Assembly: GCA_034522075.1 (NCBI GenBank)
Contig: JAXHLO010000035.1
Location: 248,001 to 312,000, forward strand
Origin: UBA7803 sp034522075
Lineage (GTDB): Bacteria > Pseudomonadota > Gammaproteobacteria > Pseudomonadales > Azotimanducaceae
Length of the DNA stretch: 64,000 bases
Direction: 5' to 3'
Made by a program: the position numbers and the translations under genes
In this document: positions 55,769 to 64,000 of the stretch, piece by piece
How the letters are laid out: each line of letters opens with the position of its first letter
How positions within the stretch are numbered: the stretch's first letter is position 1
Notes under the pieces: generated by a model
Told to the model about the DNA's origin: nothing
Databases searched by the model: none
Seen by the model: the letters and a program-made list of their open reading frames with translations, nothing else

Positions 55769-56704
55769 GTGGTACAGACCTCCGACACCGTCATCGCCAT
55801 CAGCGGGCTGACCAAGACGTTTGCCTCCGGGGTGCAGGCCCTGCACGGCATCGATCTGGATATCCGGCGCGGCGAGATTTTCGCCCTGCTCGGTCCCAAC
55901 GGGGCCGGCAAGACCACCCTGATCAGCATTGTCTGCGGCATCGTCAATCCGACCTCGGGCACCGTGCGGGTCAACGGCCACGACATCATCCGCGAGTTCC
56001 GCGCGGCGCGGTCCAGCATCGGCCTCGTCCCCCAGGAGCTGTCCACCGATGCCTTCGAAACAGTCTGGGCTACCGTCAACTTCAGCCGGGGCCTGTTCGG
56101 CAAGCCCAGAGATCATGCCTACGTCGAGCGTGTGCTGCGTGATCTGTCGCTGTGGGACAAGCGGGACGAGCGCATCATGGCCCTGTCCGGCGGCATGAAG
56201 CGCCGGCTGATGATCGCCAAGGCGCTGTCTCACGAACCCGGAATCCTGTTCCTCGACGAGCCCACGGCGGGTGTGGACGTAGAACTGCGCCGCGACATGT
56301 GGAACCTGGTGCGCGGTCTCACGGACCGGGGAGTCACCATCATCCTCACCACCCACTACATCGAGGAAGCCGAGGAGATGGCCGACCGGGTGGGCGTCAT
56401 CAATCACGGCGAGCTGGTGGTGGTGGATGAGACCAGCCGGCTGCTCGAGCGGCTCGGCACCAAGCAGCTCACCCTGCATCTGCAGCAGCCTCTGGAGGCC
56501 ATTCCGGCCGAGCTTTCAGGCCATGGGCTGGAGCTGTCGGCGGACGGCCTGGCGCTGACCTACACCTACGATGATCGGACGGACACGGGCATCGCCGGGC
56601 TGTTGCGGCGCCTGGCCGACCACGACATCGATTTCCGGTCGCTGCAGTCGCGGGAAAGTTCGCTGGAGGAAATCTTCGTCAACCTGGTGAGGACCAACGG
56701 ATGA
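55769..56704 (+). CDS. ABC-2 type transporter, ATP-binding protein
   Basis: 311 aa with GTG start preceded by AAGG. Walker A LGPNGAGKTT (41-50), signature LSGGMKRRLMIAKAL, Walker B ILFLDEPTAGVD, and the switch His in LTTHYIEEAE. The about 80-residue extension past the ATPase is usual for YadG/CcmA-like exporters. Its stop overlaps the permease start (ATGA). Confidence 0.92.
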   Translation: MVQTSDTVIAISGLTKTFASGVQALHGIDLDIRRGEIFALLGPNGAGKTTLISIVCGIVNPTSGTVRVNGHDIIREFRAARSSIGLVPQELSTDAFETVWATVNFSRGLFGKPRDHAYVERVLRDLSLWDKRDERIMALSGGMKRRLMIAKALSHEPGILFLDEPTAGVDVELRRDMWNLVRGLTDRGVTIILTTHYIEEAEEMADRVGVINHGELVVVDETSRLLERLGTKQLTLHLQQPLEAIPAELSGHGLELSADGLALTYTYDDRTDTGIAGLLRRLADHDIDFRSLQSRESSLEEIFVNLVRTNG

Positions 56705-57462
56705 ACGTTCATGCGATCAAGGCGATCTATCGCTTCGAGATGGCCCGGACCGCGCGCACCCTCATGCAGAGTATCGCATCCCCGGTACTGTCCACGTCTT
56801 TGTATTTCGTGGTGTTCGGCGCAGCCATCGGCTCCCGCATCGGCGAGATCGACGGCGTGAACTACGGCGCCTTCATCGTCCCCGGCTTGATGATGCTCAT
56901 GATCCTGAGCGAAAGCATTTCCAACGCCTCATTCGGTATCTACTTCCCCAAGTTTTCGGGCACCATCTACGAGGTGCTGTCGGCACCCATTTCCAGCGTG
57001 GAAATCGTCATCGGCTACGTCGGCGCCGCCGCCACCAAGTCCATCATTCTCGGCTTGCTCATCCTGGCCACGTCGCGGCTGTTCGTCAGCTACGAGATCG
57101 CCCATCCGCTGCTCATGGCGTCGTTCCTGGTGCTCACCGCCCTGACATTCAGCCTGTTCGGCTTCATTCTCGGCATCTGGGCCGACGGCTTCGAGAAACT
57201 GCAGATCGTGCCCATGCTGGTGGTCATGCCCCTGACGTTTCTGGGGGGCAGCTTCTACTCCATCGATATGCTGCCGCCGGTGTGGCAGACCATCACTCTG
57301 TTCAACCCCGTGGTCTATCTCATCAGCGGCTTCCGCTGGAGCTTCTTCGGCAGCGCCGATGTCTCGCTGTTCATGAGCATCGCCATGACGCTGGGCTTCA
57401 TGGTGCTTTGCCTGGTGGTCATCGGCATCATCTTCCGGACCGGCTACAAGCTGAAGACCTGA
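56701..57462 (+). CDS. ABC-2 type transporter, permease
   Basis: 253 aa, six membrane helices. YRFEMARTARTLMQSIASPVL, FGAAIGSRIG, ISSVEIVIGYVGAAATKS and FLGGSFYSIDMLPPVWQ are typical of YadH-type permeases. Partner of the upstream ATPase; the exported substrate is unknown. Confidence 0.9.
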   Translation: MNVHAIKAIYRFEMARTARTLMQSIASPVLSTSLYFVVFGAAIGSRIGEIDGVNYGAFIVPGLMMLMILSESISNASFGIYFPKFSGTIYEVLSAPISSVEIVIGYVGAAATKSIILGLLILATSRLFVSYEIAHPLLMASFLVLTALTFSLFGFILGIWADGFEKLQIVPMLVVMPLTFLGGSFYSIDMLPPVWQTITLFNPVVYLISGFRWSFFGSADVSLFMSIAMTLGFMVLCLVVIGIIFRTGYKLKT

Positions 57463-57477
57463 GGTGGGAAACCTGAA

Positions 57478-57519
57478 GTGGGAGCGATCTCCAGATCGCG
57501 ACTGGAAAGTCGCTCCCAC
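57478..57519. repeat. REP-like palindromic element, copy 2
   Basis: 42-base palindrome beginning GTGGGAGCGATCTCCAGATC and ending GTCGCTCCCAC. It shares the GTGGGAGCGA arm and internal ATCGCGA with the element at 3461-3500. Located in the 161-base gap between the ABC permease and ada; the remaining gap (57520-57623) shows only the AAGGA ribosome site of ada. Confidence 0.8.
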
Positions 57520-57623
57520 AGTTGCTCCGGCCGCCATCGCGAATGACACGACCGGAAGCGGAGCGCAGCCGAGCGGACGCTTCGCTATCGTCACTCCGCA
57601 ACCACCCTGAAGGATGACGAATC

Positions 57624-58685
57624 ATGATCACCGAACGCCAGAAGTTCGCCGCGCTCGCCGCCCGCGATGCCAGCCTGGACGGCCGCTTTGTGTACGCCGT
57701 GATCACCACCGGCGTGTACTGCCGGCCGTCGTGCCCGGCCCGTCCCGCGCGCCGCGAGAACGTCCGGTTCTTCGATAACGGGCCCGCGGCGCAAGCCGCC
57801 GGATTCCGGCCCTGCCGGCGCTGCCGCCCGGATGAGCCCATCCCGGGCTATGCCGACCTGGTGGCTGTGGCCCGGCGTATCGAAGCGCGCAGCGACGAAC
57901 CCATCAGCCTGGCACAGCTTGCGCAGGGCACGCCGTGGTCGCCGGCACGGCTGCAGCGCGCCTTCAAGGCCGCCTTCGGCGTCACGCCCAAGGCCTACCA
58001 GAATCAGCTGCGGCTGAACGGCTTCAAAGGTGCCTTACGGTCCGGGGATTCCGTCACTCAGGCCATCCACACGGCGGGTTTCGGTTCCACCAGCCGGGTC
58101 TACGGCGCAACCACCCGCAACATCGGCATGACGCCCAGCGCCTATCGGGCCGGCGGTGCCGGCGAAACCATCGCCTATGCCTGCCGCGACACCAGCCTGG
58201 GCCCGCTGCTGATGGCAGCTACCGACCGCGGCGTGTGCTTTGCACAGTTCGGCGAAGACCCCGACGCCCTCTTTGCCCAACTCGAACGGGAATTTCCCGC
58301 CGCCGAGTTACATCCTTCCCGGGCAACGGATTCACCGCAACTGGATGCCTGGCTGGACGCCCTGGAAGCCCATCTGGGCGCCGGAGCGCCCCGTCCGGAG
58401 TTGCCGCTGGACCTGCGCGGCAGCGCATTTCAGGTCAAGGTGTGGAGCTTTCTGCTGAGTATCCGAGACGGTGAGGTAATGAGTTATAGCGAAGTCGCCG
58501 CCGGCATCCATCAGCCGAAGGCGGTGCGCGCCGTCGCATCGGCCTGCGGCGCTAACCGCATCGCCGTACTGGTGCCCTGTCATCGGGTGCTGCGCAGTGA
58601 CGGCAGCGTGGGAGGGTACCGCTGGGGCATAGAACGCAAGCGCGTCCTGCTGGATAGCGAACGCTCACGGCGGTCCACGTCATGA
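57624..58685 (+). CDS. ada: Bifunctional transcriptional activator/DNA repair protein Ada
   Basis: 353 aa. Repairs methylphosphotriesters and O6-methylguanine and activates the adaptive response. Zinc/methyl-acceptor cysteines at 33, 37 (VYCRPSCPARP), 64 and 67 (PCRRC); AraC-type HTH at about 85-175; methyltransferase active Cys319 in VPCHRV. Full length with all three functional parts. AAGGATG precedes the ATG. Confidence 0.95.
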   Translation: MITERQKFAALAARDASLDGRFVYAVITTGVYCRPSCPARPARRENVRFFDNGPAAQAAGFRPCRRCRPDEPIPGYADLVAVARRIEARSDEPISLAQLAQGTPWSPARLQRAFKAAFGVTPKAYQNQLRLNGFKGALRSGDSVTQAIHTAGFGSTSRVYGATTRNIGMTPSAYRAGGAGETIAYACRDTSLGPLLMAATDRGVCFAQFGEDPDALFAQLEREFPAAELHPSRATDSPQLDAWLDALEAHLGAGAPRPELPLDLRGSAFQVKVWSFLLSIRDGEVMSYSEVAAGIHQPKAVRAVASACGANRIAVLVPCHRVLRSDGSVGGYRWGIERKRVLLDSERSRRSTS

Positions 58686-58701
58686 CGGCGGCCATGGACT
58701 C

Positions 58702-58908
58702 TCAGTAGTGGGGCGGCGGCTGATCGGGGCTTTCGTCGCTCGAGTCTGCCTGATCCGCCACCTGCTCGGACAACGCCTTGAGCCGCGCCTCCAGTTTGTC
58801 GATGCGCGCCTGCTGCGCCACCAACGCGTCACTGAGCTGCTGCAGGGCATCCTCCTGAAACAGCAGCTTGGATTCCGCAGCCTCGAGCCGGTCGGTCTCG
58901 CCGGTCAT
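58702..58908 (-). CDS. slyX: SlyX family protein
   Basis: 68 aa coiled coil. LLFQEDALQQLSDALVAQQARIDKLEARLKAL and the ending PPPHY are diagnostic for SlyX. Function unknown. Overlaps the stop of the upstream CMD gene by four bases. Confidence 0.92.
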   Translation of the reverse strand: MTGETDRLEAAESKLLFQEDALQQLSDALVAQQARIDKLEARLKALSEQVADQADSSDESPDQPPPHY

Positions 58909-59555
58909 TCGCGCTCCCAGGCATTCCCGGCCCAGTTCGAAACTCCGCCTTCCGGGACGGGCACTTCCTTGATGCGCTCATCCACGTCGTCGTATTCCAG
59001 GCGCAGTGCCTTGCAGCACACGGCATGCAGGTTGTAGCCCATCACATGGTAGGTCAGCTCGAGGATGTCCTCGTCGGACAGATGGCTGTGCAGCGTTTCG
59101 AACAATTCGTCCGACGCCCGACCGCCCTGCAGGATCAAAGCGTCAGCCCAGGCCAGCACGGCTCGCTCCTTGTCGTCGAACACGCTGGAAATCTGCCAGT
59201 CGGGAATGGCCGCGATCTGCTCGTCACTGACGCCGAAGCGCCGCGCCGCCTTGCAGTGCTGGGAGAAGACGAACTGACTGCCCTGGGTGTAGCCGGCGCG
59301 CATGATGCCCAGTTCACGAACCTTGCCGTCCAGATTGCTGACACTCTTGTCGGCGAACATGCCGAACATGCCGAAATGGCTGGTGGCATGGTCGAAAATG
59401 TAAGGAACCAGCGCGAACACGGTCCACCAGTTTCCAGGAGTGCCGGTGGCAGTTCCCGGCTCGGCTACGGGATCGCGTTCGCCGAACAGCGCATCGTAGT
59501 ACTTGCGGACATTGTCGGGGGCATCCTTGCGCGACACCTGCTTGAGTCTGGGCAT
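58905..59555 (-). CDS. Carboxymuconolactone decarboxylase family protein
   Basis: 216 aa AhpD-like all-helical protein. GKVRELGIMRAGYTQGSQFVFSQHCKAARRFGVSDEQI is the CMD core, but the CxxC pair of peroxidase-type members is reduced to one Cys (SQHC), so a redox role is unlikely; a lyase-type or unknown role fits better. GGAGAGAAGCC precedes the ATG. Confidence 0.85.
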   Translation of the reverse strand: MPRLKQVSRKDAPDNVRKYYDALFGERDPVAEPGTATGTPGNWWTVFALVPYIFDHATSHFGMFGMFADKSVSNLDGKVRELGIMRAGYTQGSQFVFSQHCKAARRFGVSDEQIAAIPDWQISSVFDDKERAVLAWADALILQGGRASDELFETLHSHLSDEDILELTYHVMGYNLHAVCCKALRLEYDDVDERIKEVPVPEGGVSNWAGNAWERE

Positions 59556-59600
59556 GGCTTCTCTCCTTGACTGGAATTCAGTACTGAACGCGGCCGGCGC

Positions 59601-60182
59601 TCACGCGCCGGTTATAGGCTCGCCGTTGGCTTTCACGCCGTCGGCATTGACCGGCAGATCCACATCGGGTGTTCCTTCGTTCACCGTGGCACTCAGCTCC
59701 AGCATGATGCCGTCCGGGTCGAAAAAGTAGAAGGAGCGCAGCCAGGTCTTATCGGATATCTCATCGCTCGTGCGGCTGTCTTTGCCCGTTACCACATCGT
59801 CATGGTTGACCACCGGCGTGCAGTCCACGTCTTTGGCTACCAGCCTGTCACGATAGGCATCGATGTCTTCCGGCGCCACGCGGATGGCAACGTGATTCAT
59901 GGAACCGTGGGCCGACGTGATGTTGCCCGGCCGACGCCCCACCAGCGTACCGGCTGCCGCCACACCCGGCTGCGCCTGGGGTGCATCACGGAACCAGAAG
60001 AAGGCCAGCTCGTTGCCGCCGCCCATGTCGAAGAAGAAGTGCTGGCCGTAGCCGCCGTCCAGATCGAACCCCTTCTTCAACTCCATACCGAGAATCTCCG
60101 TATAGAAGTGCACGGTGCGTTCCATATCGCTGCACACCATGGCCAGGTGGTGCAGCCCTTGAAAGTTCATGGCGTTGCTCAT
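59601..60182 (-). CDS. VOC superfamily protein (glyoxalase/dioxygenase-like)
   Basis: 193 aa. GLHHLAMVCSDMERTVHFYTEILGM and SMNHVAIRVAPEDIDAY give the paired VOC modules; candidate metal ligands are the His in LHHLAM, His in NHVAI and Glu in IMLELSA. Very strong AAAGGAGG ribosome site before the ATG. Divergent from the DUF3604 gene; reaction unknown. Confidence 0.83.
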   Translation of the reverse strand: MSNAMNFQGLHHLAMVCSDMERTVHFYTEILGMELKKGFDLDGGYGQHFFFDMGGGNELAFFWFRDAPQAQPGVAAAGTLVGRRPGNITSAHGSMNHVAIRVAPEDIDAYRDRLVAKDVDCTPVVNHDDVVTGKDSRTSDEISDKTWLRSFYFFDPDGIMLELSATVNEGTPDVDLPVNADGVKANGEPITGA

Positions 60183-60318
60183 CGCAGTTGCCTCCTTTGA
60201 TGGTCTGACGACCGGATGTCGCCGGCAAATGTATTGTGATCAGGTTACTAATAATATATAACTTCGTCATCATGACACAAATGTAGGATTCCTAACTATC
60301 TTACTTGCCGCACTGCTG
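60183..60318. promoter_or_regulatory. A+T-rich divergent promoter region
   Basis: The stretch 60236-60285 is unusually A+T rich for this genome (GTTACTAATAATATATAAC) and lies between the divergent VOC and DUF3604 genes. On the minus strand TTGTGT and TATATT are 16 bases apart, a weak promoter. CTAATAATAT at 60248-60257 equals a half of the hppD-lrp operator. Confidence 0.35.
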
Positions 60319-62043
60319 ATGTCCGCGGCGCCGCCGGCCCGCGCGGAGGCAGACAGCATCCGTTGCGACAACGCGGTTCCGGGTGAGAAGCAGTTGTTGT
60401 GGGGCGACCTGCATGTCCATACCGCCTGGTCATTGGACGCCTACGCTTTCGGCGCCATTGCCACACCAGCCGATGCCTATGCCTTCGCCCGCGGCCAGGA
60501 GCTGCGTCTGGGAAACGGTGAGATGACGCGCATCGACCGGCCGCTGGATTTTGCTGCCGTCACCGATCATGCAGAAACCTTCGATGTGATGTTCCTGTGC
60601 ACAGACCCATCCTACAGCGATCACGCCTATTGCCGGGCCATACGCGACGGGCATCGGGAACACGAGGGACGCCGCATATTCACTGACTATCTATTGCCCA
60701 TCGTCGCTCAATCGCCCGGACGCAAGCCGGAAATCTGCAGCGGCGCTGAAGGGCACTGCCTGCAGGGCAACAAGGGGCAGTGGCGGCGCGTACAGGAGGT
60801 CGCCAACCAGCATGACGACCCCTGCCGGTTTACGGCACTGATCGGTTACGAGTGGTCTGCTTCCCCCGGGGGCCGACACTGGCACCGGAACGTCATATTC
60901 CGCTCTGCGGAGGTTCCCGACCAGGCCTTCGACTATCGGCGATACCCAAAGGTAGCGCAATTGTGGACCGCGCTCGATCAGAGCTGCCGCCTGGAAGATG
61001 GCTGCGATGTCCTGGCTATTCCACACAACATCAACTGGTCCGACGGCGGAGGCTTTGACGTCGCAGAAGAAACACCGGAACAGCTGGCACTTCGCGCCCG
61101 CTATGAACGCCTGGCGGAGATTCATCAGGAGAAGGGCAACAGCGAATGTCTGCCGGCCACTCCCGGAGACGACAATGCAGACTGCTCATTCGAACGCTTG
61201 ACGGGCAATTTTGCGCAGGATCACGTGAGCGGCGCGGGCGGCGAGGATCCCGACGATCGCTGGCAGCGCATGCGCTCAACCTACTATCGCTCCCTGCTGA
61301 CCCGCGGACTGCTGGAGTTCGAGGCTTCGGACCGCGCACTGAATCCGCTCATGCTCGGCGCCATCGGCTCTACGGACAACCATCTGGGTACTCCAGGCCG
61401 CGTCCAGGAGGACGGCTACTGGGGCAGTATGTCCATGCTCTGGCAGGACGACGCAGCACGGCTTGGCAACACCGGCTACAACCCCGGCGGCCTCGTCGCT
61501 GTCTGGGCTGAACAGAACACCCGCGGCGCCGTTTTCGACGCCCTCAAGCGCCGCGAGGCCTATGCCACCAGCGGGCCGCGCATCAGCCTGCGCTTCGGCG
61601 TAGTAGCGTCCGATGCCACAACGGCAACGGCCTGCAACGCCAGTGAAGTCGACTTCAAGGTCGCGATGGGAGGAGTGCTGGTAGATTCACCTGAACCGCC
61701 CAGGATGTTGGTTCTAGCAGGTAAAGACGATACGCCGCTGGCCCGCGTGGAGATCGTCGAAGTCGACGTGCAGGGGCGGGGAGGTCCGGGTAGTCGGTAT
61801 ACACTGGTGGCCGACTTCGACGATGGCACAGGCAGTGCCTGCCGCGTCTGGGAGGATCCGGAATTCGCTCCGGCGGCGCCCTCCTACTGGTACGCCAGAG
61901 TCATCGAGCAACCGACGCCGCGCTGGAGCAAGCTGCTCTGCGAACGGCTGGATCGTTGCACAGACTATCCAGATGCCGACCGCATGACCGAGGAACGCGC
62001 CTGGTCGTCGCCTATCTGGTACGAACCTACTTCCACCCGCTGA
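60319..62043 (+). CDS. DUF3604 domain-containing exported protein
   Basis: 574 aa from ATG 60319. PHP-like phosphoesterase fold: LLWGDLHVHTAWS (His32, His34), FAAVTDHAE, IPHNINWSDGG and GSTDNHLGTPG are probable metal sites; function unknown. The residues before this Met (VGFLTILLAALL) complete a signal peptide but have no in-frame start. Adding one base near 60280-60283 would connect ATG 60272 to it, so the true start may be 60272 with a lost base. Followed by a TonB-dependent receptor, a common pairing. Confidence 0.85.
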   Translation: MSAAPPARAEADSIRCDNAVPGEKQLLWGDLHVHTAWSLDAYAFGAIATPADAYAFARGQELRLGNGEMTRIDRPLDFAAVTDHAETFDVMFLCTDPSYSDHAYCRAIRDGHREHEGRRIFTDYLLPIVAQSPGRKPEICSGAEGHCLQGNKGQWRRVQEVANQHDDPCRFTALIGYEWSASPGGRHWHRNVIFRSAEVPDQAFDYRRYPKVAQLWTALDQSCRLEDGCDVLAIPHNINWSDGGGFDVAEETPEQLALRARYERLAEIHQEKGNSECLPATPGDDNADCSFERLTGNFAQDHVSGAGGEDPDDRWQRMRSTYYRSLLTRGLLEFEASDRALNPLMLGAIGSTDNHLGTPGRVQEDGYWGSMSMLWQDDAARLGNTGYNPGGLVAVWAEQNTRGAVFDALKRREAYATSGPRISLRFGVVASDATTATACNASEVDFKVAMGGVLVDSPEPPRMLVLAGKDDTPLARVEIVEVDVQGRGGPGSRYTLVADFDDGTGSACRVWEDPEFAPAAPSYWYARVIEQPTPRWSKLLCERLDRCTDYPDADRMTEERAWSSPIWYEPTSTR

Positions 62044-62056
62044 GGGAGATCAAGGA

Positions 62057-62091
62057 CATCACATCGACGTGATGGCGGCCCTGTATGGGCC
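62057..62091 (+). terminator. Two small stem-loops after the DUF3604 gene
   Basis: CATCAC (62057-62062) pairs with GTGATG (62069-62074), and GGCCC (62077-62081) pairs with GGGCC (62087-62091), followed by ATTTAGTTAGTTTT. The T-run is interrupted, so this is a weak terminator or attenuator ahead of the receptor gene. Confidence 0.35.
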
Positions 62092-62130
62092 ATTTAGTTA
62101 GTTTTCTAAGCATAATAGGGGGAGCCGAAT

Positions 62131-64000
62131 ATGAGTATGAAACTACCTTGCGGAAGCGCTGTTGCATTGGCGTTATGCCTGACCATACCGGCGATCGCGG
62201 CCACACCGCCGCCGGCCATTGAGGAGATCGTCGTCACGGCGCAGAAGCGGGCTCAAAGCCAGCAGGATGTGCCGATATCCGTCGCCGCATTCACAGGCGA
62301 AATGGTAGAGACCGCCGGGGCCTACAACATCACCGGGATCAACGGCCTTGCACCGAACATCATATTGCAGACTGAGGGACTGGTACCCAACGTACCCATG
62401 TTCGCCATTCGCGGCATGAATCACTCTGACCCGGACCCCAACAGCGACCCCAAGATCAGCACGGTAATCGATGGCGTATACGTGCCTTATGTATCCGGCG
62501 CCCTGCTCGACCTGTTCGACCTCGAGCGCGTGGAAATACTTCGAGGGCCGCAGGGAACGCTGTTCGGCAAGAACAACCTGGCGGGTACCGTCAATATCAC
62601 AACGGCGCGGCCGACGGGCGAACTGGGCGGGCAAGTGCGCGCAACCATCGGCGATCATGGTTTGCGCCACTATCGGGCCAAGGTCAATTCACCTTCGTTC
62701 GCCAACGATACCCTGGCCGCCAAACTGGCCGTAAGCAAACGGGATTACGACGGCTACTCCAGGAACATCACAACGGGAAATCGGCTTGGGGGAAGCGACG
62801 TCCGTGCCGCGCGCGGAACGATCACGTATATGCCCAAGGGCAACTTCGACGCCACTCTCATCATCGACCATACCAAGGATGAAACCGACGGCCCATCCGG
62901 CCACAGCCTGGGCGTGCCCGCCATTGACGGCAACGTCTACCAATCCGCACAGTCGTTCGACCCATACATTGAAACGGAAACCACCGGGGTGACGTTTCAG
63001 GGCAATTGGGCGCTGGGCTACGGCGACATCGCCCTGGTCGCCGGCCACCGCGACATGGAGTACCTGAACCGGGGTGACTTCGACGGCTTGCCCAACACAC
63101 CGGGCCTGGATGTTCAGAGGGACTTCGACGGTGACTATCAGAGCGTCGAACTGCGCTTCACCAGCCCGCTGGACCGCAGCTTCGACTATGTAACCGGCCT
63201 CTACTACATTCAGAACACCTGGGAACAGGTCAACAACGTTACCGTCAATCCGGTCGTAGGGACGTTCGGTATCAACGAGCAGGAGACCATCAGCTATGCG
63301 GCGTTTGCTCAGGGCAACTACCACGTCAGCGAGACCGTGACTCTGACCGTCGGGGGCCGCTACACCCGCGACGAGAAGGACTACTCTCTATTCAGCCAGA
63401 CCCTGGTCAACGGTATGGTGATTTCCTCGTTCACTGCACCACTCGAGGATACGTGGAACAACTTTTCGCCGCGTATCGCCGCCGAATACAGGCCGACCGA
63501 CAACGTCCTGGTCTATGGCTCGATCTCCAGCGGCTACAAAGGCGGCGGCTACAACTCACGCGGAACGCTGCCCGAGAACATTGGCCCCTATGACGAAGAG
63601 ACCGTCACCGCCTTCGAGATCGGCCTGAAGAGCGATTGGCTCGATGGCCGGCCGCGGTTAACCGTGCGCGGTGTTGCCGGACGAATTTGAAGATCTGCAA
63701 TCCTCCGTAACCCGGCAGGGCGCGGTTCGTACCGAGAACATCACAACCAACATCGCCGAAGTGGAGACATCCGGTGTTGAGCTGGAGACGACCTGGCTGG
63801 CGACGGCCAACCTGCGTTTGGGTCTCAATCTCGCCTATCTGGACAGCGAGTTCACCGAATTCTGTGACGACGTAGACGGGCCTTCGCCTGTGCCATTCGA
63901 ATCCGATTGCGGGGGTCCGATCGCGCCGGGACAAGTTAACGGTGCCGCGCAGTACCTGGTGGCGGTAGACCGACCCCGATCTTAGATCTTGCCAATGCAC
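62131..64000 (+). pseudogene. TonB-dependent receptor, frameshifted and cut by the window end
   Basis: Outer-membrane receptor. ATG 62131 after AGGGGGAGCC; signal peptide; TonB box IEEIVVTAQKR; plug with DLERVEILRGPQGTLFGKNNLAGT; barrel strands such as TVGGRYTRDEK and YGSISSGYKGGGYNSRG. The frame shifts near 63665-63675, after which DEFEDLQSSVTRQGA ... VETSGVELETTWLA continues; a further shift near 63960 is suggested by a readable third frame (GGRPTPILDLANA). The C-terminus lies beyond the window. Confidence 0.88.

Noticed and set aside
1..64000. CRISPR arrays, tRNA genes, insertion sequences or prophage
   Set aside because: No regularly spaced repeats, cloverleaf with a CCA end, transposase or phage structural gene could be recognised anywhere in the window.

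Overview
The window reads as chromosomal DNA of a Gammaproteobacterium with high G+C. The support is the set of rdgC, slyX, yciH, ada, pbpG, a CysIH assimilatory sulfite module with the PAPS type of CysH, many TonB-dependent receptor, acyl-CoA dehydrogenase, GMC oxidoreductase and DUF3604 genes, and REP-like palindromes resembling those of Pseudomonas and Xanthomonas. This gene mix suits a free-living, probably marine or soil heterotroph; no finer placement can be defended from sequence alone. Coding density is very high, with many 4-base ATGA/GTGA overlaps. No gene-free stretch exceeds 300 bases (the longest, 15770-16050, carries a promoter). I see no tRNA, rRNA, CRISPR, prophage or insertion sequence.

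Layout. 1-1816: cysI (partial) and cysH. 1915-6007: GMC oxidoreductase, N-acyl-D-amino-acid deacylase, a lone polynucleotide 3'-phosphatase-like HAD protein and a PPOX flavoprotein. 6096-7714: rdgC and a HigBA toxin-antitoxin pair with a palindromic operator. 7815-9955: TPR lipoprotein and a secreted ABM-domain protein. 9936-15769: an aromatic amino acid locus: hppD-VOC-FAH operon, divergent lrp with a perfect inverted repeat between them, an ACT-domain phenylalanine hydroxylase and a periplasmic chorismate mutase-cyclohexadienyl dehydratase fusion. 16051-19053: a TonB receptor broken by several frameshifts, then a clear terminator. 19168-30017: exonuclease III, amidohydrolase, hydrolase, EVE protein, quinone-reductase-like protein, enoyl-CoA hydratase, VOC, GNAT, YbhB, PBP7, SDR and MFS genes. 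30102-34319: yciH, TTC38-like TPR protein, spinster-type MFS transporter and a sphingosine-1-phosphate lyase homologue. 34417-39544: acylphosphatase, second Xth, GST, ABM, the carboxyspermidine dehydrogenase/decarboxylase pair and a MAPEG protein. 39556-45584: serine hydrolase, mscS-DUF432, ACS-type MFS, BCCT transporter. 45667-55676: two PAS hybrid kinases bracketing a lipid/flavin oxidation cluster. 55769-64000: ABC-2 transporter, REP, ada, slyX, CMD, VOC, DUF3604 and a TonB receptor running off the window.

Working together: the aromatic locus can make phenylpyruvate in the periplasm and, in the cytoplasm, turn Phe into Tyr and feed 4-hydroxyphenylpyruvate into homogentisate, probably under Lrp-type control. 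The polyamine pair gives the S-adenosylmethionine-independent route to spermidine.

Caution: at least six otherwise well-conserved genes carry single-base frameshifts, so some indels are probably sequencing or assembly errors; the receptor at 16051-19053 is more heavily damaged and may be a true pseudogene.
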